A stretch of DNA of 64,000 nt, taken from NCBI RefSeq assembly GCF_000720325.1, contig NZ_JOJM01000001.1, positions 62,001 to 126,000 of the forward strand, written 5' to 3'. Positions within the stretch are counted from its first letter, which is position 1. Each line of letters starts with the position of its first letter. The translations under genes were made by a program, and so were the position numbers. This DNA is from Streptomyces sp. NRRL B-1347 (GTDB taxonomy: Bacteria > Actinomycetota > Actinomycetes > Streptomycetales > Streptomycetaceae). The notes under the pieces were generated by a model, which had not been told where the DNA came from, made no database searches, and saw nothing but the letters and a program-made list of their open reading frames with translations. This document shows, piece by piece, positions 34,503 through 42,781 of the stretch.

Positions 34503-34566
34503 GCGCGTGCGGCCGTCGCCGCCCGGACGAGCCCCTCGGGCGGGCCTCAGGGGCTCGTACGGCCGG

Positions 34567-35334
34567 TCACAGGGCGGTCAGGACGCGCGGGCCCGCGTCC
34601 GTGATGGCGACCGTGTGCTCGGCGTGCGCCGCGCGGCTGCCGTCGTCCGTGCGCAGCGTCCAGCCGTCCGGAGCGGCGTGGAAGCCGTCCTTGCCGCCGG
34701 CGATCAGCATCGGCTCGATGGCGAGGACCATGCCGTGCCGCAGGGGCATGCCGCGGCCCGGTCGCCCCTCGTTCGGCACGGCGGGGTCCTCGTGCATCTG
34801 GCGGCCGATGCCGTGGCCGCCGAAGCCGTCCGGGATGCCGTACCCCGCGTCGCGGCAGACGGTGCCGATGGCGTGGGCGATGTCCCCGATCCTGTTGCCC
34901 ACCACCGCCGCCTCGATGCCCGCGTGGAGGGCGCGCTCGGCGGTCTCGATCAGGTGGACGTCCTCGGGGCGGGGCGTGCCCACGATGAAGCTGATCGCGG
35001 AGTCGCCCGCCCAGCCGCCGAGGTGCGCGCCGAAGTCGGCGGAGAGCAGGTCGCCGTCGCGCAGGCGGTAGTCGTCCGGGATGCCGTGCACGATCGCGTC
35101 GTTCACCGAAGCGCACAGCGTGGCCGGGAAGGGGACCGGGGCGAACGACGGGTGATAGTGCAGGAACGGCGATGTGGCACCCGCGTCCTTGAGCACCTGG
35201 TGCGCCACTTCGTCCAGGTCGCGCAGGCTGACGCCGACGGTCGCCGCGGCCCGCACCGCGGCCAGGGCCCGGGCGACCACGCGCCCCGCCTCCCGCATCG
35301 CGTCGATCGATGTGTCTGTCTTGAGTTCCACCAT
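34567..35334 (-). CDS. map: Type I methionine aminopeptidase
   Basis: A 255-residue metallopeptidase with all five dinuclear-metal ligands: Asp in LLSADFGAHLGG, Asp in WAGDSAISF, His in GHGIGRQMHEDP, Glu in VLAIEPMLIAGG and Glu in AHAEHTVAI. The substrate His is in ASVNDAIVHGIPDDYRL. It removes N-terminal methionine from new proteins in the cytoplasm. It is not next to secY/adk/infA, so it is probably an accessory copy. It is divergent from a small XRE regulator. TATAGT (35347-35342, minus) lies seven bases before the ATG, indicating a leaderless mRNA, and overlaps the palindrome ATACCGGTAT. Confidence 0.93.
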   Translation of the reverse strand: MVELKTDTSIDAMREAGRVVARALAAVRAAATVGVSLRDLDEVAHQVLKDAGATSPFLHYHPSFAPVPFPATLCASVNDAIVHGIPDDYRLRDGDLLSADFGAHLGGWAGDSAISFIVGTPRPEDVHLIETAERALHAGIEAAVVGNRIGDIAHAIGTVCRDAGYGIPDGFGGHGIGRQMHEDPAVPNEGRPGRGMPLRHGMVLAIEPMLIAGGKDGFHAAPDGWTLRTDDGSRAAHAEHTVAITDAGPRVLTAL

Positions 35335-35341
35335 GCCAATT

Positions 35342-35376
35342 ACTATACCGGTATTTGAATGGGGTTCGCGTAGACT
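35342..35376. promoter_or_regulatory. Divergent leaderless promoters with ATACCGGTAT palindrome
   Basis: The perfect 10-bp palindrome ATACCGGTAT (35345-35354) overlaps the minus-strand -10 of map (TATAGT, 35347-35342) and the -35 position for the plus-strand -10 TAGACT (35371-35376) of the XRE gene. Each -10 is six or seven bases from its start codon. A repressor bound here would shut both genes; the XRE protein is the natural candidate. Confidence 0.6.
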
Positions 35377-35382
35377 GGCGCC

Positions 35383-35634
35383 ATGGTGCGCACCCCTCTG
35401 ACCCCTGAAGAGCGCGAGCGCGGCGAGCGGCTCGGCCGTCTGCTGCGGGAGGCGCGTGGCGAGCGGAGCATGGTGGAGGTCGCCGCGAGCGCCGGAATCT
35501 CGGCGGAGACGCTCCGCAAGATCGAGACGGGCCGGGCGCCGACGCCCGCGTTCTTCACGGTCGCGGCGCTCGCGGTGACCCTTGAGCTGTCTATGGACGA
35601 GGTGGCACGGACGTGTGTCCTGGTCCCGGTGTGA
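35383..35634 (+). CDS. Small XRE-family helix-turn-helix regulator
   Basis: An 83-residue protein that is essentially one HTH_XRE domain: LGRLLREARGERSMVEVAAS (helices 1-2), AGISAETLRKIETGRAPTPA (recognition helix and turn), FFTVAALAVTLELSMDEVAR. No effector domain. It is divergent from map and probably controls it and itself through the ATACCGGTAT palindrome. Its 3' end overlaps the convergent MFS gene by 44 bp. TAGACT six bases before the ATG and absence of a ribosome site point to leaderless translation. Confidence 0.9.
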   Translation: MVRTPLTPEERERGERLGRLLREARGERSMVEVAASAGISAETLRKIETGRAPTPAFFTVAALAVTLELSMDEVARTCVLVPV

Positions 35635-36898
35635 GGCCCGCCTGGTCCACTGGATCCGCCTGGCCCGCTGGATCCGCCCGGTGCACTGGATCCGCCTGGT
35701 CCACCGGGTCCGCCTGGTCCACCGGGCCGACGCGTGTCGGGCGAAGGCGTGCGGAGCGGCGGACCGCGAGTGCCGCGCCGCCCGCCGTCATGAGCGCGAG
35801 CGCCACCAGCAGGGCGCTGGCCCACAGCGGCGAGCGGTAGCCGAGCCCCGCGTCGATCGCCCGGCCCCCGGCCCACGGACCGACCGCGGCGCCGACGTTG
35901 AACGCCGCCGTGGCGAAGGCGCCGCCCAGGGTGGGGGCCGCCGTCGCCGCGTACAGCGCGCGGGCGATGAGCGTGGCGCCCACCGCGAACGACAGCGTGC
36001 CCTGGACGAAGGCGAACGCCACGGTCGCCGCGGTGTGCTGAGCGGTCAGGGCGAAGGCGGTCCAGCCCGCGAGCAGCGCGAGCGAACCGGCCACGAGCAG
36101 CGGCACCGGACGGCTGTCGGCGAGGCGCCCGCTGAGCGTGACCCCGGCGAACGAGCCGAGCCCGAAAAGCGCGAGAAGCCCGGGCAGCCAGGCGTCCCCG
36201 ACCCCGGTGACGTGGGTGGCGAGCGGTTCCAGATAGGTGAAGGCGCAGAACGTGGCGCCGTTCACGAGCGCGCCGAGCAGCAGCGTCACCACCAGGCGCG
36301 GGGAGCACAGGGCGCCCAGTTCCGAGCGGGCGCCGGTCGGCGCGGAGCCGGGGGCGTCCGCCGGTACGGACCGCGCGATCGCGACGACCGCGGGCAGCGA
36401 CACGAGGGCCACCGCCCAGAACGCGGCGCGCCACCCCCACAGCTGGCCGAGCAGCGCACCGCCCGGCACGCCCGCGACGCACGCGAGCGTGGTGCCGCCG
36501 AGCAGCACCGACGTCGCCCGGCCCTTGGCGTCCGGGGCGACCAGGCCCGTCGCGGTCGCGAGCGCCACCGCGAGGAAGCCGGCGTTGGCGAGCGCTCCGA
36601 CGACGCGGGTCGCGAGCAGCACGCCGTAGCTGGTGGTGAGCGCGCCCACCACGTGCGCGAGCAGGAAGGCCACCAGGAAGGCGAGGAGCGCCCGGCGGCG
36701 CGACCAGCGCAGGCTCAGGACCGCCATCAGGGGCGCCCCGGCGACCATTCCCACGGCGAATGCCGAGGTCAGCGCGCCCGCGGCGGACAGCGACACGTCC
36801 ATGTCGGCGGCGATGTCCGAGACCAGGCCGGACAGCATGAACTCGGACGTGCCTTGGGCGAACACGGCGAGTCCGAGCAGGTAGAGGACCAGAGGCAC
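35591..36898 (-). CDS. MFS drug exporter, DHA1 (chloramphenicol-resistance-like)
   Basis: A 435-residue, 12-helix major-facilitator protein starting GTG with GGAG eight bases upstream. MPLVLYLLGLAVFAQGTSEF, then MLSGLVSDIAADMDVSLSAAG, is the opening of the CmlR/Cmx-type exporters; MFS motif A-like text is MAVLSLRWSRRRALLA, and helix 5 has VAGVPGGALLGQLWGWRAAFW. It likely pumps small drugs or metabolites out by proton antiport. After helix 12 the protein runs into a tail of five hexapeptide-like repeats (around PVDQAD) encoded by 18-bp DNA repeats, beyond normal family length. Its 3' end overlaps the convergent XRE gene. Confidence 0.9.
   Translation of the reverse strand: MPLVLYLLGLAVFAQGTSEFMLSGLVSDIAADMDVSLSAAGALTSAFAVGMVAGAPLMAVLSLRWSRRRALLAFLVAFLLAHVVGALTTSYGVLLATRVVGALANAGFLAVALATATGLVAPDAKGRATSVLLGGTTLACVAGVPGGALLGQLWGWRAAFWAVALVSLPAVVAIARSVPADAPGSAPTGARSELGALCSPRLVVTLLLGALVNGATFCAFTYLEPLATHVTGVGDAWLPGLLALFGLGSFAGVTLSGRLADSRPVPLLVAGSLALLAGWTAFALTAQHTAATVAFAFVQGTLSFAVGATLIARALYAATAAPTLGGAFATAAFNVGAAVGPWAGGRAIDAGLGYRSPLWASALLVALALMTAGGAALAVRRSARLRPTRVGPVDQADPVDQADPVHRADPAGQADPVDQAGLTPGPGHTSVPPRP
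35641..35730. repeat. Five 18-bp tandem repeats in the 3' end of the MFS gene
   Basis: Units CCTGGTCCACTGGATCCG, CCTGGCCCGCTGGATCCG, CCCGGTGCACTGGATCCG, CCTGGTCCACCGGGTCCG and CCTGGTCCACCGGGCCGA follow one another exactly, starting seven bases after the XRE stop. Read on the minus strand they encode the repeated PVDQAD-like tail of the exporter. The regular period and drift suggest recent slippage expansion. Confidence 0.85.
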
Positions 36899-37344
36899 AG
36901 CGAGACTCCAGAGTCACGTCAGCCGCTCCGCGGGCGCGAGGGCCCACGGAGTGGCTGGGGAAAGGGAAATGTCCGTGACTGCGGCGCGGTGATGGTCCCC
37001 TGGCGAAACCGCCGCGGAGCCCCGAGGGGGCTGCGACGCGGCGGCAGGCCGAATCGGCTGGACCGGATCGGATCAGCTGGGATCGGACCGGATCAGCCGG
37101 ACCGGACCGCATCGGCCTGGATCAGCCGGATCGGCCCGGATCGGAGCGAGGCCACCGGAGCGCGCCGGTGGCTAGCGTCTGCTGGCTTCGGGACTGGACA
37201 TGTGCGCAGACTAGCCACGCTTCCCGGCGCACGTCCAAGTAATTAACGAAGGCTCCGGAAAACCACGTGTAGCCGTTCCGAAACGCGTCTGGTGTTATCT
37301 TCCGGACCGGCAGACCCTAGTCTCCCAGGGGACGGTGCCCGACG
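36899..37344. other. Intergenic region with GGATC-rich repeat array (37050-37147)
   Basis: This 446-bp divergent region between the MFS exporter and the large hypothetical gene has no convincing gene. Its middle (37050-37147) is an imperfect array of roughly 10-bp units of the form GGATCGG or GGATCAGC, with GGACCGG variants, about 100 bp long. Outside the array are a TTATCTTCCGG stretch near 37294 (possible -10 of the plus-strand gene) and the exporter ribosome site. The array lies in the exporter 5' region, while a different GGATCC-containing array lies at its 3' end. Confidence 0.6.
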
Positions 37345-38976
37345 ATGGCAGTGGGACAACTCCCGGAACAGGTAACGGAGTTCGCGCGGTACTTGAACGA
37401 GCTCCTGGCACGCCTCGATCAGAGTGCCGGGTGGTGCGGCGTGTTCTGGTCCCGCGATCCCGACGGCATGAGGGCCTGCCTCGACGGCGCCGAGGTGCCG
37501 CCCTGGGACGTGGTGCAGGCGCTGCTCCACGATCTCGCGGCCGATGTCGGCGTGGGTGTCGCGCAGGCGGAGACCGGCCGGGCGCGGGCGCTGCACGCCG
37601 CGTCCGTCGCGGCGCACGACGACCGGCCCGGCGGCCGCGAACTCCTCAGCGACCGGCTCGACATGATGCTCCAGGAGCAGCGGTTCGCCGTCGAACGGGA
37701 GCAGGAGCTGGCCCGTTCCCTCGCCCTCGCCGCGACCCCCGACGAAGTGGACCGCATCCATCTCGACCTGGCCTGGGTGCGCGACGACCACGAGCGCGCC
37801 GCGGCGCGCTGCGGCGAACTGCGCCGCCGCATGGAACGGCTCGACCGGGCCCGGGCCCCGCGCTGGGTGGACTTCGGCGGCGCTCCGTCGGACGGCGGCG
37901 ACTTCCCGGCAGAGGCGCCCGGATCCCCGGCCCACTTCCCGGAGGAGGCCGCGCGGTTGCCCGCCGAGGACGTCCGGCCGGACGCGTACGACGACGGCCG
38001 CGTGTTCACGTACGACCGGGAAGGCCGTACGGAAGCGTACGACCGGGACGGCCGCGCGGACGGGTATGAGCGGGACGGCCGCGCGGACGGGTACGACCGT
38101 GACGGCCGCGCCGCCGCCTACGGCACGGACGGCCACGACACCGCCTACGGCCACCCCCAGAGCCCCGAGGACCCCGATCCGCCCCGGCGGGACGCCGAGC
38201 CGGAGCCCGGTCAGGACGCGGTGCCGCGGGTCCCCGCCCAGCCGGGCCGCTCCCGGCTCGGGGGCCGGCGCCGCCCGCGCGGCGCCCGGTTCGCGGGCCT
38301 CGACGGCGCGGGCGACGACGTGGCCGAGCCCGTCGCCGCGCCGGCCGCGGACGCCGCCCCCGGCACCCCGCGCGGCGCCCGCTACGTCCAGGCCGTCGAC
38401 GCGCCCCCGCGCACCCACCCGGCGCCGCCCGCGGCCCCGGACGCCGCCGACGACGAGCGCGCCACCGTCGACGCCGTCAGGGCCCTCATCCGGCTGCGCG
38501 GCGAGGGCCGCAGCGGCGAGGCGCACGGCGTGCTCGTCGAGGCGGCCGGGTGGCCCGCCGGGCGGCTGCCGCTGTTCGCCGACGAACTGCACCACGCGGG
38601 CCTCGCCGCCGACTGGGCGACCCTGCTGTGGGAGGCCGCGTCGCTGCCGCCGGACCGCCTCGTGGCCGTCGCCGACGCGCTCGCGGGCGCGGGCCGCGCC
38701 GACGACTGCCGCAAGCTCCTGCGCCAGGGCGTGGCCAGGCCCGCCCCGGAGATAGCCGAGTCCCTGCTCGCGCTCCTGGACGCGGGGCGCGAGCGCGAGG
38801 CCCGCGCGCTGCTCGACGCGTACGTGCGCGTGCGCACCGCCGAGGACGTCGCGGCCTGCGCGCACACCGACCCGCAGCGGCTCATCCCGCTGCTCCTGGA
38901 GATGGCCAAGGGCGTCTCGGACGAGCACCAGTGGGACCTCGTGCACGCGCTGCGCGTCGCGGGCTTCACCACCTGA
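37345..38976 (+). CDS. Large hypothetical protein with nonapeptide repeats
   Basis: A 543-residue, apparently soluble protein. Residues 1-175 are helical and charged (QLPEQVTEFARYLNELLARLDQ in two blocks, FAVEREQELARSLALAATPD, a probable coiled coil). Residues about 215-270 are six copies of a nonapeptide around YDRDGRADG. Residues 275-365 are Pro/Ala/Arg-rich and probably disordered. Residues 370-543 are an all-helical domain (TVDAVRALIRLRGEGRSGEA, LLALLDAGREREARALLDAY). I do not recognise the family beyond similar Streptomyces proteins annotated hypothetical or tegument-like. The N-terminal FWSRDPDGMRACLDG motif is distinctive. It may be a structural or scaffolding protein; no function is claimed. 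Confidence 0.8.
   Translation: MAVGQLPEQVTEFARYLNELLARLDQSAGWCGVFWSRDPDGMRACLDGAEVPPWDVVQALLHDLAADVGVGVAQAETGRARALHAASVAAHDDRPGGRELLSDRLDMMLQEQRFAVEREQELARSLALAATPDEVDRIHLDLAWVRDDHERAAARCGELRRRMERLDRARAPRWVDFGGAPSDGGDFPAEAPGSPAHFPEEAARLPAEDVRPDAYDDGRVFTYDREGRTEAYDRDGRADGYERDGRADGYDRDGRAAAYGTDGHDTAYGHPQSPEDPDPPRRDAEPEPGQDAVPRVPAQPGRSRLGGRRRPRGARFAGLDGAGDDVAEPVAAPAADAAPGTPRGARYVQAVDAPPRTHPAPPAAPDAADDERATVDAVRALIRLRGEGRSGEAHGVLVEAAGWPAGRLPLFADELHHAGLAADWATLLWEAASLPPDRLVAVADALAGAGRADDCRKLLRQGVARPAPEIAESLLALLDAGREREARALLDAYVRVRTAEDVAACAHTDPQRLIPLLLEMAKGVSDEHQWDLVHALRVAGFTT
37987..38145. repeat. 27-bp in-frame tandem repeats
   Basis: One 24-bp unit (37987-38010) and five 27-bp units (38011-38145) each start TAC or TAT and contain GACGGCCG or a variant. 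They encode the nonapeptide Y-[DEG]-x-[DE]-G-[RH]-x-x-x. Two central units (38038-38091) are almost identical, consistent with recent duplication. Confidence 0.85.
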
Positions 38977-39078
38977 CCGCACCGGCCGCCCGACGTGCGG
39001 AGCCGCCCCCGCCGCACCCGCTCGGGTGATCGGTGCCCCCTGAAACATGATCGACTCTGCCGCGTTACGGCGATGGTC

Positions 39079-39140
39079 TTGGCAAGGCCGTCGATGGGGC
39101 TTACGTTCGTCTGTCTACGCACCAAGTCTACGGGCGTAGA
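39079..39140 (+). promoter_or_regulatory. Promoter and operator-like palindrome of the pyrimidine-degradation operon
   Basis: TTGGCA (39079-39084), a 17-base spacer and TACGTT (39102-39107) form a good promoter. From the expected start point lies a half-site TCTACG (39114-39119) and a perfect palindrome TCTACG-GG-CGTAGA (39127-39140). A bound repressor there would block RNA polymerase. No regulator gene is present in the operon, so the protein is encoded elsewhere. Confidence 0.55.
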
Positions 39141-39174
39141 AGCTCTCTGACGTCCTGTCGAAGGAGCACAGCTC

Positions 39175-40017
39175 ATGGTCAACGTCGTACGCGCCGCACT
39201 CGTCCAGGCGACCTGGACCGGCGACACCGAATCCATGATCGCCAAGCACGAGGAGCACGCCCGCGAGGCCGCCGGGCAGGGCGCCAAGGTGATCGGCTTC
39301 CAAGAGGTCTTCAACGCCCCGTACTTCTGCCAGGTCCAGGAGAAGGAGCACTACCGCTGGGCGGAGCCGGTGCCGGACGGGCCGACGACGCGCCGGATGC
39401 AGGACCTGGCCCGCGAGACCGGCATGGTGATCGTCGTGCCCGTCTTCGAGGTCGAGCAGTCCGGCTTCTACTACAACACCGCGGCCGTGATCGACGCCGA
39501 CGGCAGCTACCTCGGCAAGTACCGCAAGCACCACATCCCCCAAGTCAAGGGATTCTGGGAGAAGTTCTACTTCCGTCCGGGCAACCTGGGCTGGCCGGTC
39601 TTCGACACCGCCGTCGGCCGGATCGGCGTCTACATCTGCTACGACCGGCACTTCCCCGAGGGCTGGCGGCAGTTGGGCCTGAACGGCGCCCAGCTGGTCT
39701 ACAACCCGTCGGCCACCTCCCGCGGCCTGTCCGGCTACCTGTGGCAGCTGGAGCAGCCCGCCGCCGCGGTCGCCAACGAGTACTTCGTCGCCGCGATCAA
39801 CCGCGTCGGCCAGGAGGAGTACGGCGACAACGACTTCTACGGCACGAGTTACTTCGTGGACCCGCGCGGGCAGTTCGTCGGCGAGACGGCGAGCGACAAG
39901 GCGGAGGAACTCGTCGTGCGCGACCTGGACTTCGACCTGATCGACGAGGTGCGCGAACAGTGGGCGTTCTACCGGGACCGCCGCCCGGACGCGTACGAAG
40001 GGCTGGTCAAGCCGTGA
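39175..40017 (+). CDS. Nitrilase-family amidohydrolase, beta-ureidopropionase-like
   Basis: A 280-residue nitrilase-superfamily enzyme with the Glu-Lys-Cys triad: Glu44 in IGFQEVFNAPYFC, Lys118 in KYRKHHIPQVKGFWEK, and Cys155 in VYICYDRHFPEGWR. The FNAPYFC and HHIPQVKGFWEKFYF text is that of N-carbamoyl-beta-alanine amidohydrolases (beta-ureidopropionase) and N-carbamoylputrescine amidases. With dihydropyrimidinase two genes on, the expected reaction is N-carbamoyl-beta-alanine or -aminoisobutyrate to the free beta-amino acid, carbon dioxide and ammonia. AAGGAG is well placed before the ATG. The stop overlaps the aminotransferase start (GTGA). Confidence 0.92.
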   Translation: MVNVVRAALVQATWTGDTESMIAKHEEHAREAAGQGAKVIGFQEVFNAPYFCQVQEKEHYRWAEPVPDGPTTRRMQDLARETGMVIVVPVFEVEQSGFYYNTAAVIDADGSYLGKYRKHHIPQVKGFWEKFYFRPGNLGWPVFDTAVGRIGVYICYDRHFPEGWRQLGLNGAQLVYNPSATSRGLSGYLWQLEQPAAAVANEYFVAAINRVGQEEYGDNDFYGTSYFVDPRGQFVGETASDKAEELVVRDLDFDLIDEVREQWAFYRDRRPDAYEGLVKP

Positions 40018-41294
40018 AGGACCTGCACACCCGGCACAGGGCCGTCCTGCCGGACTGGCTCGCGCTCTACTACGGCGAGCCGATCGAGCTCACCCACGGC
40101 GAGGGCCGCCACGTCTGGGACGCCCAGGGGCGGCGCTACCTCGACTTCTTCGGCGGCATCCTCACCACCATGACGGCGCACGCGCTGCCCGAGGTCACCA
40201 AGGCCGTCGCCGAGCAGGCGGGCCGCATCATCCACAGCTCGACGCTGTATCTGAACCGCCCGATGGTGGAGCTCGCCGAGCGCGTCGCCGCGCTGTCCGG
40301 CATCCCCGACGCGCGCGTGTTCTTCACGACGTCCGGCACGGAGGCGAACGACGCGGCGCTGCTGCTCGCCACCGCCCACCGCGGCTCGAACCAGATCCTG
40401 GCGATGCGCAACAGCTACCACGGCCGCTCGTTCTCGGCCGTCGGCATCACCGGCAACCGCTCCTGGTCGCCCACCAGCCTGTCCCCGCTCCAGACGCTCT
40501 ACGTCCACGGCGGCGTGCGCACCCGCGGCCCCTACGCGGCCCTGAGCGACGCCGAGTTCACCGAGGCGTGCGTCGCGGACCTCAAGGACATGCTCGGCCA
40601 GACCCGCGGCGTCGCCGCGCTGATCGCCGAGCCGATCCAGGGCGTCGGCGGCTTCACCTCGCCGCCCGACGGCCTGTACGCGGCCTTCCGCGAGGTCCTG
40701 AAGGAGCACGGCGCCCTGTGGATCGCCGACGAGGTGCAGACCGGCTGGGGCCGCACCGGCGACCACTTCTGGGGCTGGCAGGCGCACGCCCAGTCGGGCC
40801 CGCCGGACCTGCTCACCTTCGCCAAGGGCATCGGCAACGGCATGTCGATCGGCGGCGTCGTCGGCCGCGCCGAGGTCATGAACTGCCTGGACGCCAACTC
40901 CATCTCCACCTTCGGCGGCTCCCCCGTGACGATGGCCGCGGGCCTCGCCAACCTCACCCACCTGCTGGAACACGACCTCCAGGGCAACGCGCGCCGCGTC
41001 GGCGGCCTGCTCATCGAGCGCCTGCGGGCGATCTGCGCCCAGCTGTCCGCCGTCCGCGAGGTGCGCGGCCGCGGCCTGATGATCGGCATCGAGCTGGTCA
41101 GGCCGGGCACCGACGAAGCCCACCCCGAAGCGGCCGCCGCCGTCCTCGAAGCGGCCCGCGAGGGCGGCCTCCTCATCGGCAAGGGCGGCGGCCACAGCAC
41201 CAGCGTGCTGCGGATCGCGCCCCCGCTGACCCTCACGGTCGCCGAGGCGGAAGAGGGCGCGGCGATCCTCGAACGGGCCCTCAACGAGCTCTAG
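40014..41294 (+). CDS. Class III PLP aminotransferase (beta-alanine/3-aminoisobutyrate-type)
   Basis: A 426-residue fold-type I aminotransferase, started at a GTG that overlaps the previous stop. Family blocks are YLDFFGGILTTMTAHALPEV, FFTTSGTEANDAALLLATAH, NSYHGRSFSAVG, IADEVQTGWGRTGDHFW (cofactor Asp) and TFAKGIGNGMSIGGVVG, whose Lys binds PLP. Relatives are alanine-glyoxylate aminotransferase 2-like and beta-alanine/omega-amino acid transaminases. In this operon it should remove the amino group from beta-alanine or 3-aminoisobutyrate to give a semialdehyde, the last shown step of reductive pyrimidine breakdown. Confidence 0.92.
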   Translation: MKDLHTRHRAVLPDWLALYYGEPIELTHGEGRHVWDAQGRRYLDFFGGILTTMTAHALPEVTKAVAEQAGRIIHSSTLYLNRPMVELAERVAALSGIPDARVFFTTSGTEANDAALLLATAHRGSNQILAMRNSYHGRSFSAVGITGNRSWSPTSLSPLQTLYVHGGVRTRGPYAALSDAEFTEACVADLKDMLGQTRGVAALIAEPIQGVGGFTSPPDGLYAAFREVLKEHGALWIADEVQTGWGRTGDHFWGWQAHAQSGPPDLLTFAKGIGNGMSIGGVVGRAEVMNCLDANSISTFGGSPVTMAAGLANLTHLLEHDLQGNARRVGGLLIERLRAICAQLSAVREVRGRGLMIGIELVRPGTDEAHPEAAAAVLEAAREGGLLIGKGGGHSTSVLRIAPPLTLTVAEAEEGAAILERALNEL

Positions 41295-41366
41295 TTCGCG
41301 GGCGCGCCCGCCGCCGGCGCGCACCACGGCCGCCCGTCACCCCCGTACGAAAGGGAGCGCACCACC

Positions 41367-42770
41367 ATGAGTACCCGCACCCTGATCCACGGCGGACTCG
41401 TCGTCACCGCCGCCGAGGAAGTCCACGCCGACGTGCTCATCGAGGACGGCCGGATCGCCGCGCTCGCCGCCCGCGGCACCGAGGCCGCGGCGGCCTGGAC
41501 CGCGGACCGCGTCATCGACGCGAGCGAGAAGTACGTCATCCCGGGCGGCGTGGACGCCCACACGCACATGGAACTCCCCTTCGGCGGCACCTTCGCCTCG
41601 GACTCCTTCGAGACCGGCACCCGCGCCGCCGCCTGGGGCGGCACCACCACCGTCGTGGACTTCGCCGTGCAGACCATGGGCCGCTCCCTGCGCTCGGGCC
41701 TGGACGCCTGGTACGCGAAGGCCGACGGCAAGTGCGCGATCGACTACGCCTTCCACATGATCCTCTCCGACGTCAACGAGCGGACCCTGAAGGAGATGGA
41801 CCTGCTCGTGGAGGAGGGCATCACCTCCTTCAAGCTGTTCATGGCCTACCCGGGCGTCTTCTACAGCGACGACGGACAGATCCTGCGCGCCATGCAGCGC
41901 TCCGCGGCCAACGGCGGCCTGATCATGATGCACGCCGAGAACGGCATCGCCATCGACGTCCTCGTCGAGCAGGCCCTCCAGCGCGGCGAGACCGACCCCC
42001 GCTACCACGGCGAGGTCAGGAAGGCCCTCCTGGAGGCCGAGGCGACGCACCGCGCGATCCAGCTCGCCCGGGTCGCGGGCGCCCCCCTGTACGTCGTGCA
42101 CGTCTCCGCCGAGGAAGCCGTCGCCGAGCTCACGGCCGCCCGCGACAAGGGCCTGCCCGTCTTCGGCGAGACCTGCCCGCAGTACCTGTTCCTGTCCACC
42201 GACAACCTCGCCGAGCCCGGCTTCGAAGGCGCCAAGTACGTCTGCTCGACGCCCCTGCGGCCGCGCGAGCACCAGGCCGCGCTCTGGCGCGGCCTCAGGA
42301 CCAACGACCTCCAGGTGGTCTCCACCGACCACTGCCCGTTCTGCTTCACCGGCCAGAAGGAGCTGGGCCGCGGCGACTTCTCGAAGATCCCGAACGGCCT
42401 GCCGGGCGTCGAGAACCGCATGGACCTGCTCCACCAGGCCGTCGTCGACGGGCACATCAGCCGCCGCCGCTGGATCGAGATCGCCTGCGCCGCGCCCGCG
42501 CGCATGTTCGGCCTCTACCCGAAGAAGGGCACCATCGCGCCCGGCGCGGACGCCGACGTCGTCGTCTACGACCCGGCCGCCACGCAGGTGCTCTCCGCCG
42601 AGACCCACCACATGAACGTCGACTACTCGGCGTACGAGGGCAAGCGGATCACCGGCCGCGTCGAGACCGTCCTCTCGCGCGGCGAACCGGTCATCGACCA
42701 GCGCGCGTTCACCGGCCGCGCCGGGCACGGCGTCTACACGCCCCGCGCCACCTGCCAGTACCTGAACTAG
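41367..42770 (+). CDS. hydA: Dihydropyrimidinase / D-hydantoinase
   Basis: A 467-residue amidohydrolase of normal length. Metal and catalytic residues are visible: His65 and His67 in GGVDAHTHMELPFGG, the carboxylated Lys156 in GITSFKLFMAYPG, His in MMHAENG, His in YVVHVSAEEA, and Asp in VVSTDHCPFCF. It opens 5,6-dihydrouracil, dihydrothymine or hydantoins to N-carbamoyl amino acids, the substrate of the amidohydrolase at 39175. A GAAAGGGAG site lies upstream. The C-terminus (GRAGHGVYTPRATCQYLN) matches the family tail. A 72-bp gap separates it from the aminotransferase. Confidence 0.95.
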   Translation: MSTRTLIHGGLVVTAAEEVHADVLIEDGRIAALAARGTEAAAAWTADRVIDASEKYVIPGGVDAHTHMELPFGGTFASDSFETGTRAAAWGGTTTVVDFAVQTMGRSLRSGLDAWYAKADGKCAIDYAFHMILSDVNERTLKEMDLLVEEGITSFKLFMAYPGVFYSDDGQILRAMQRSAANGGLIMMHAENGIAIDVLVEQALQRGETDPRYHGEVRKALLEAEATHRAIQLARVAGAPLYVVHVSAEEAVAELTAARDKGLPVFGETCPQYLFLSTDNLAEPGFEGAKYVCSTPLRPREHQAALWRGLRTNDLQVVSTDHCPFCFTGQKELGRGDFSKIPNGLPGVENRMDLLHQAVVDGHISRRRWIEIACAAPARMFGLYPKKGTIAPGADADVVVYDPAATQVLSAETHHMNVDYSAYEGKRITGRVETVLSRGEPVIDQRAFTGRAGHGVYTPRATCQYLN

Positions 42771-42781
42771 GAGGCACCCCC

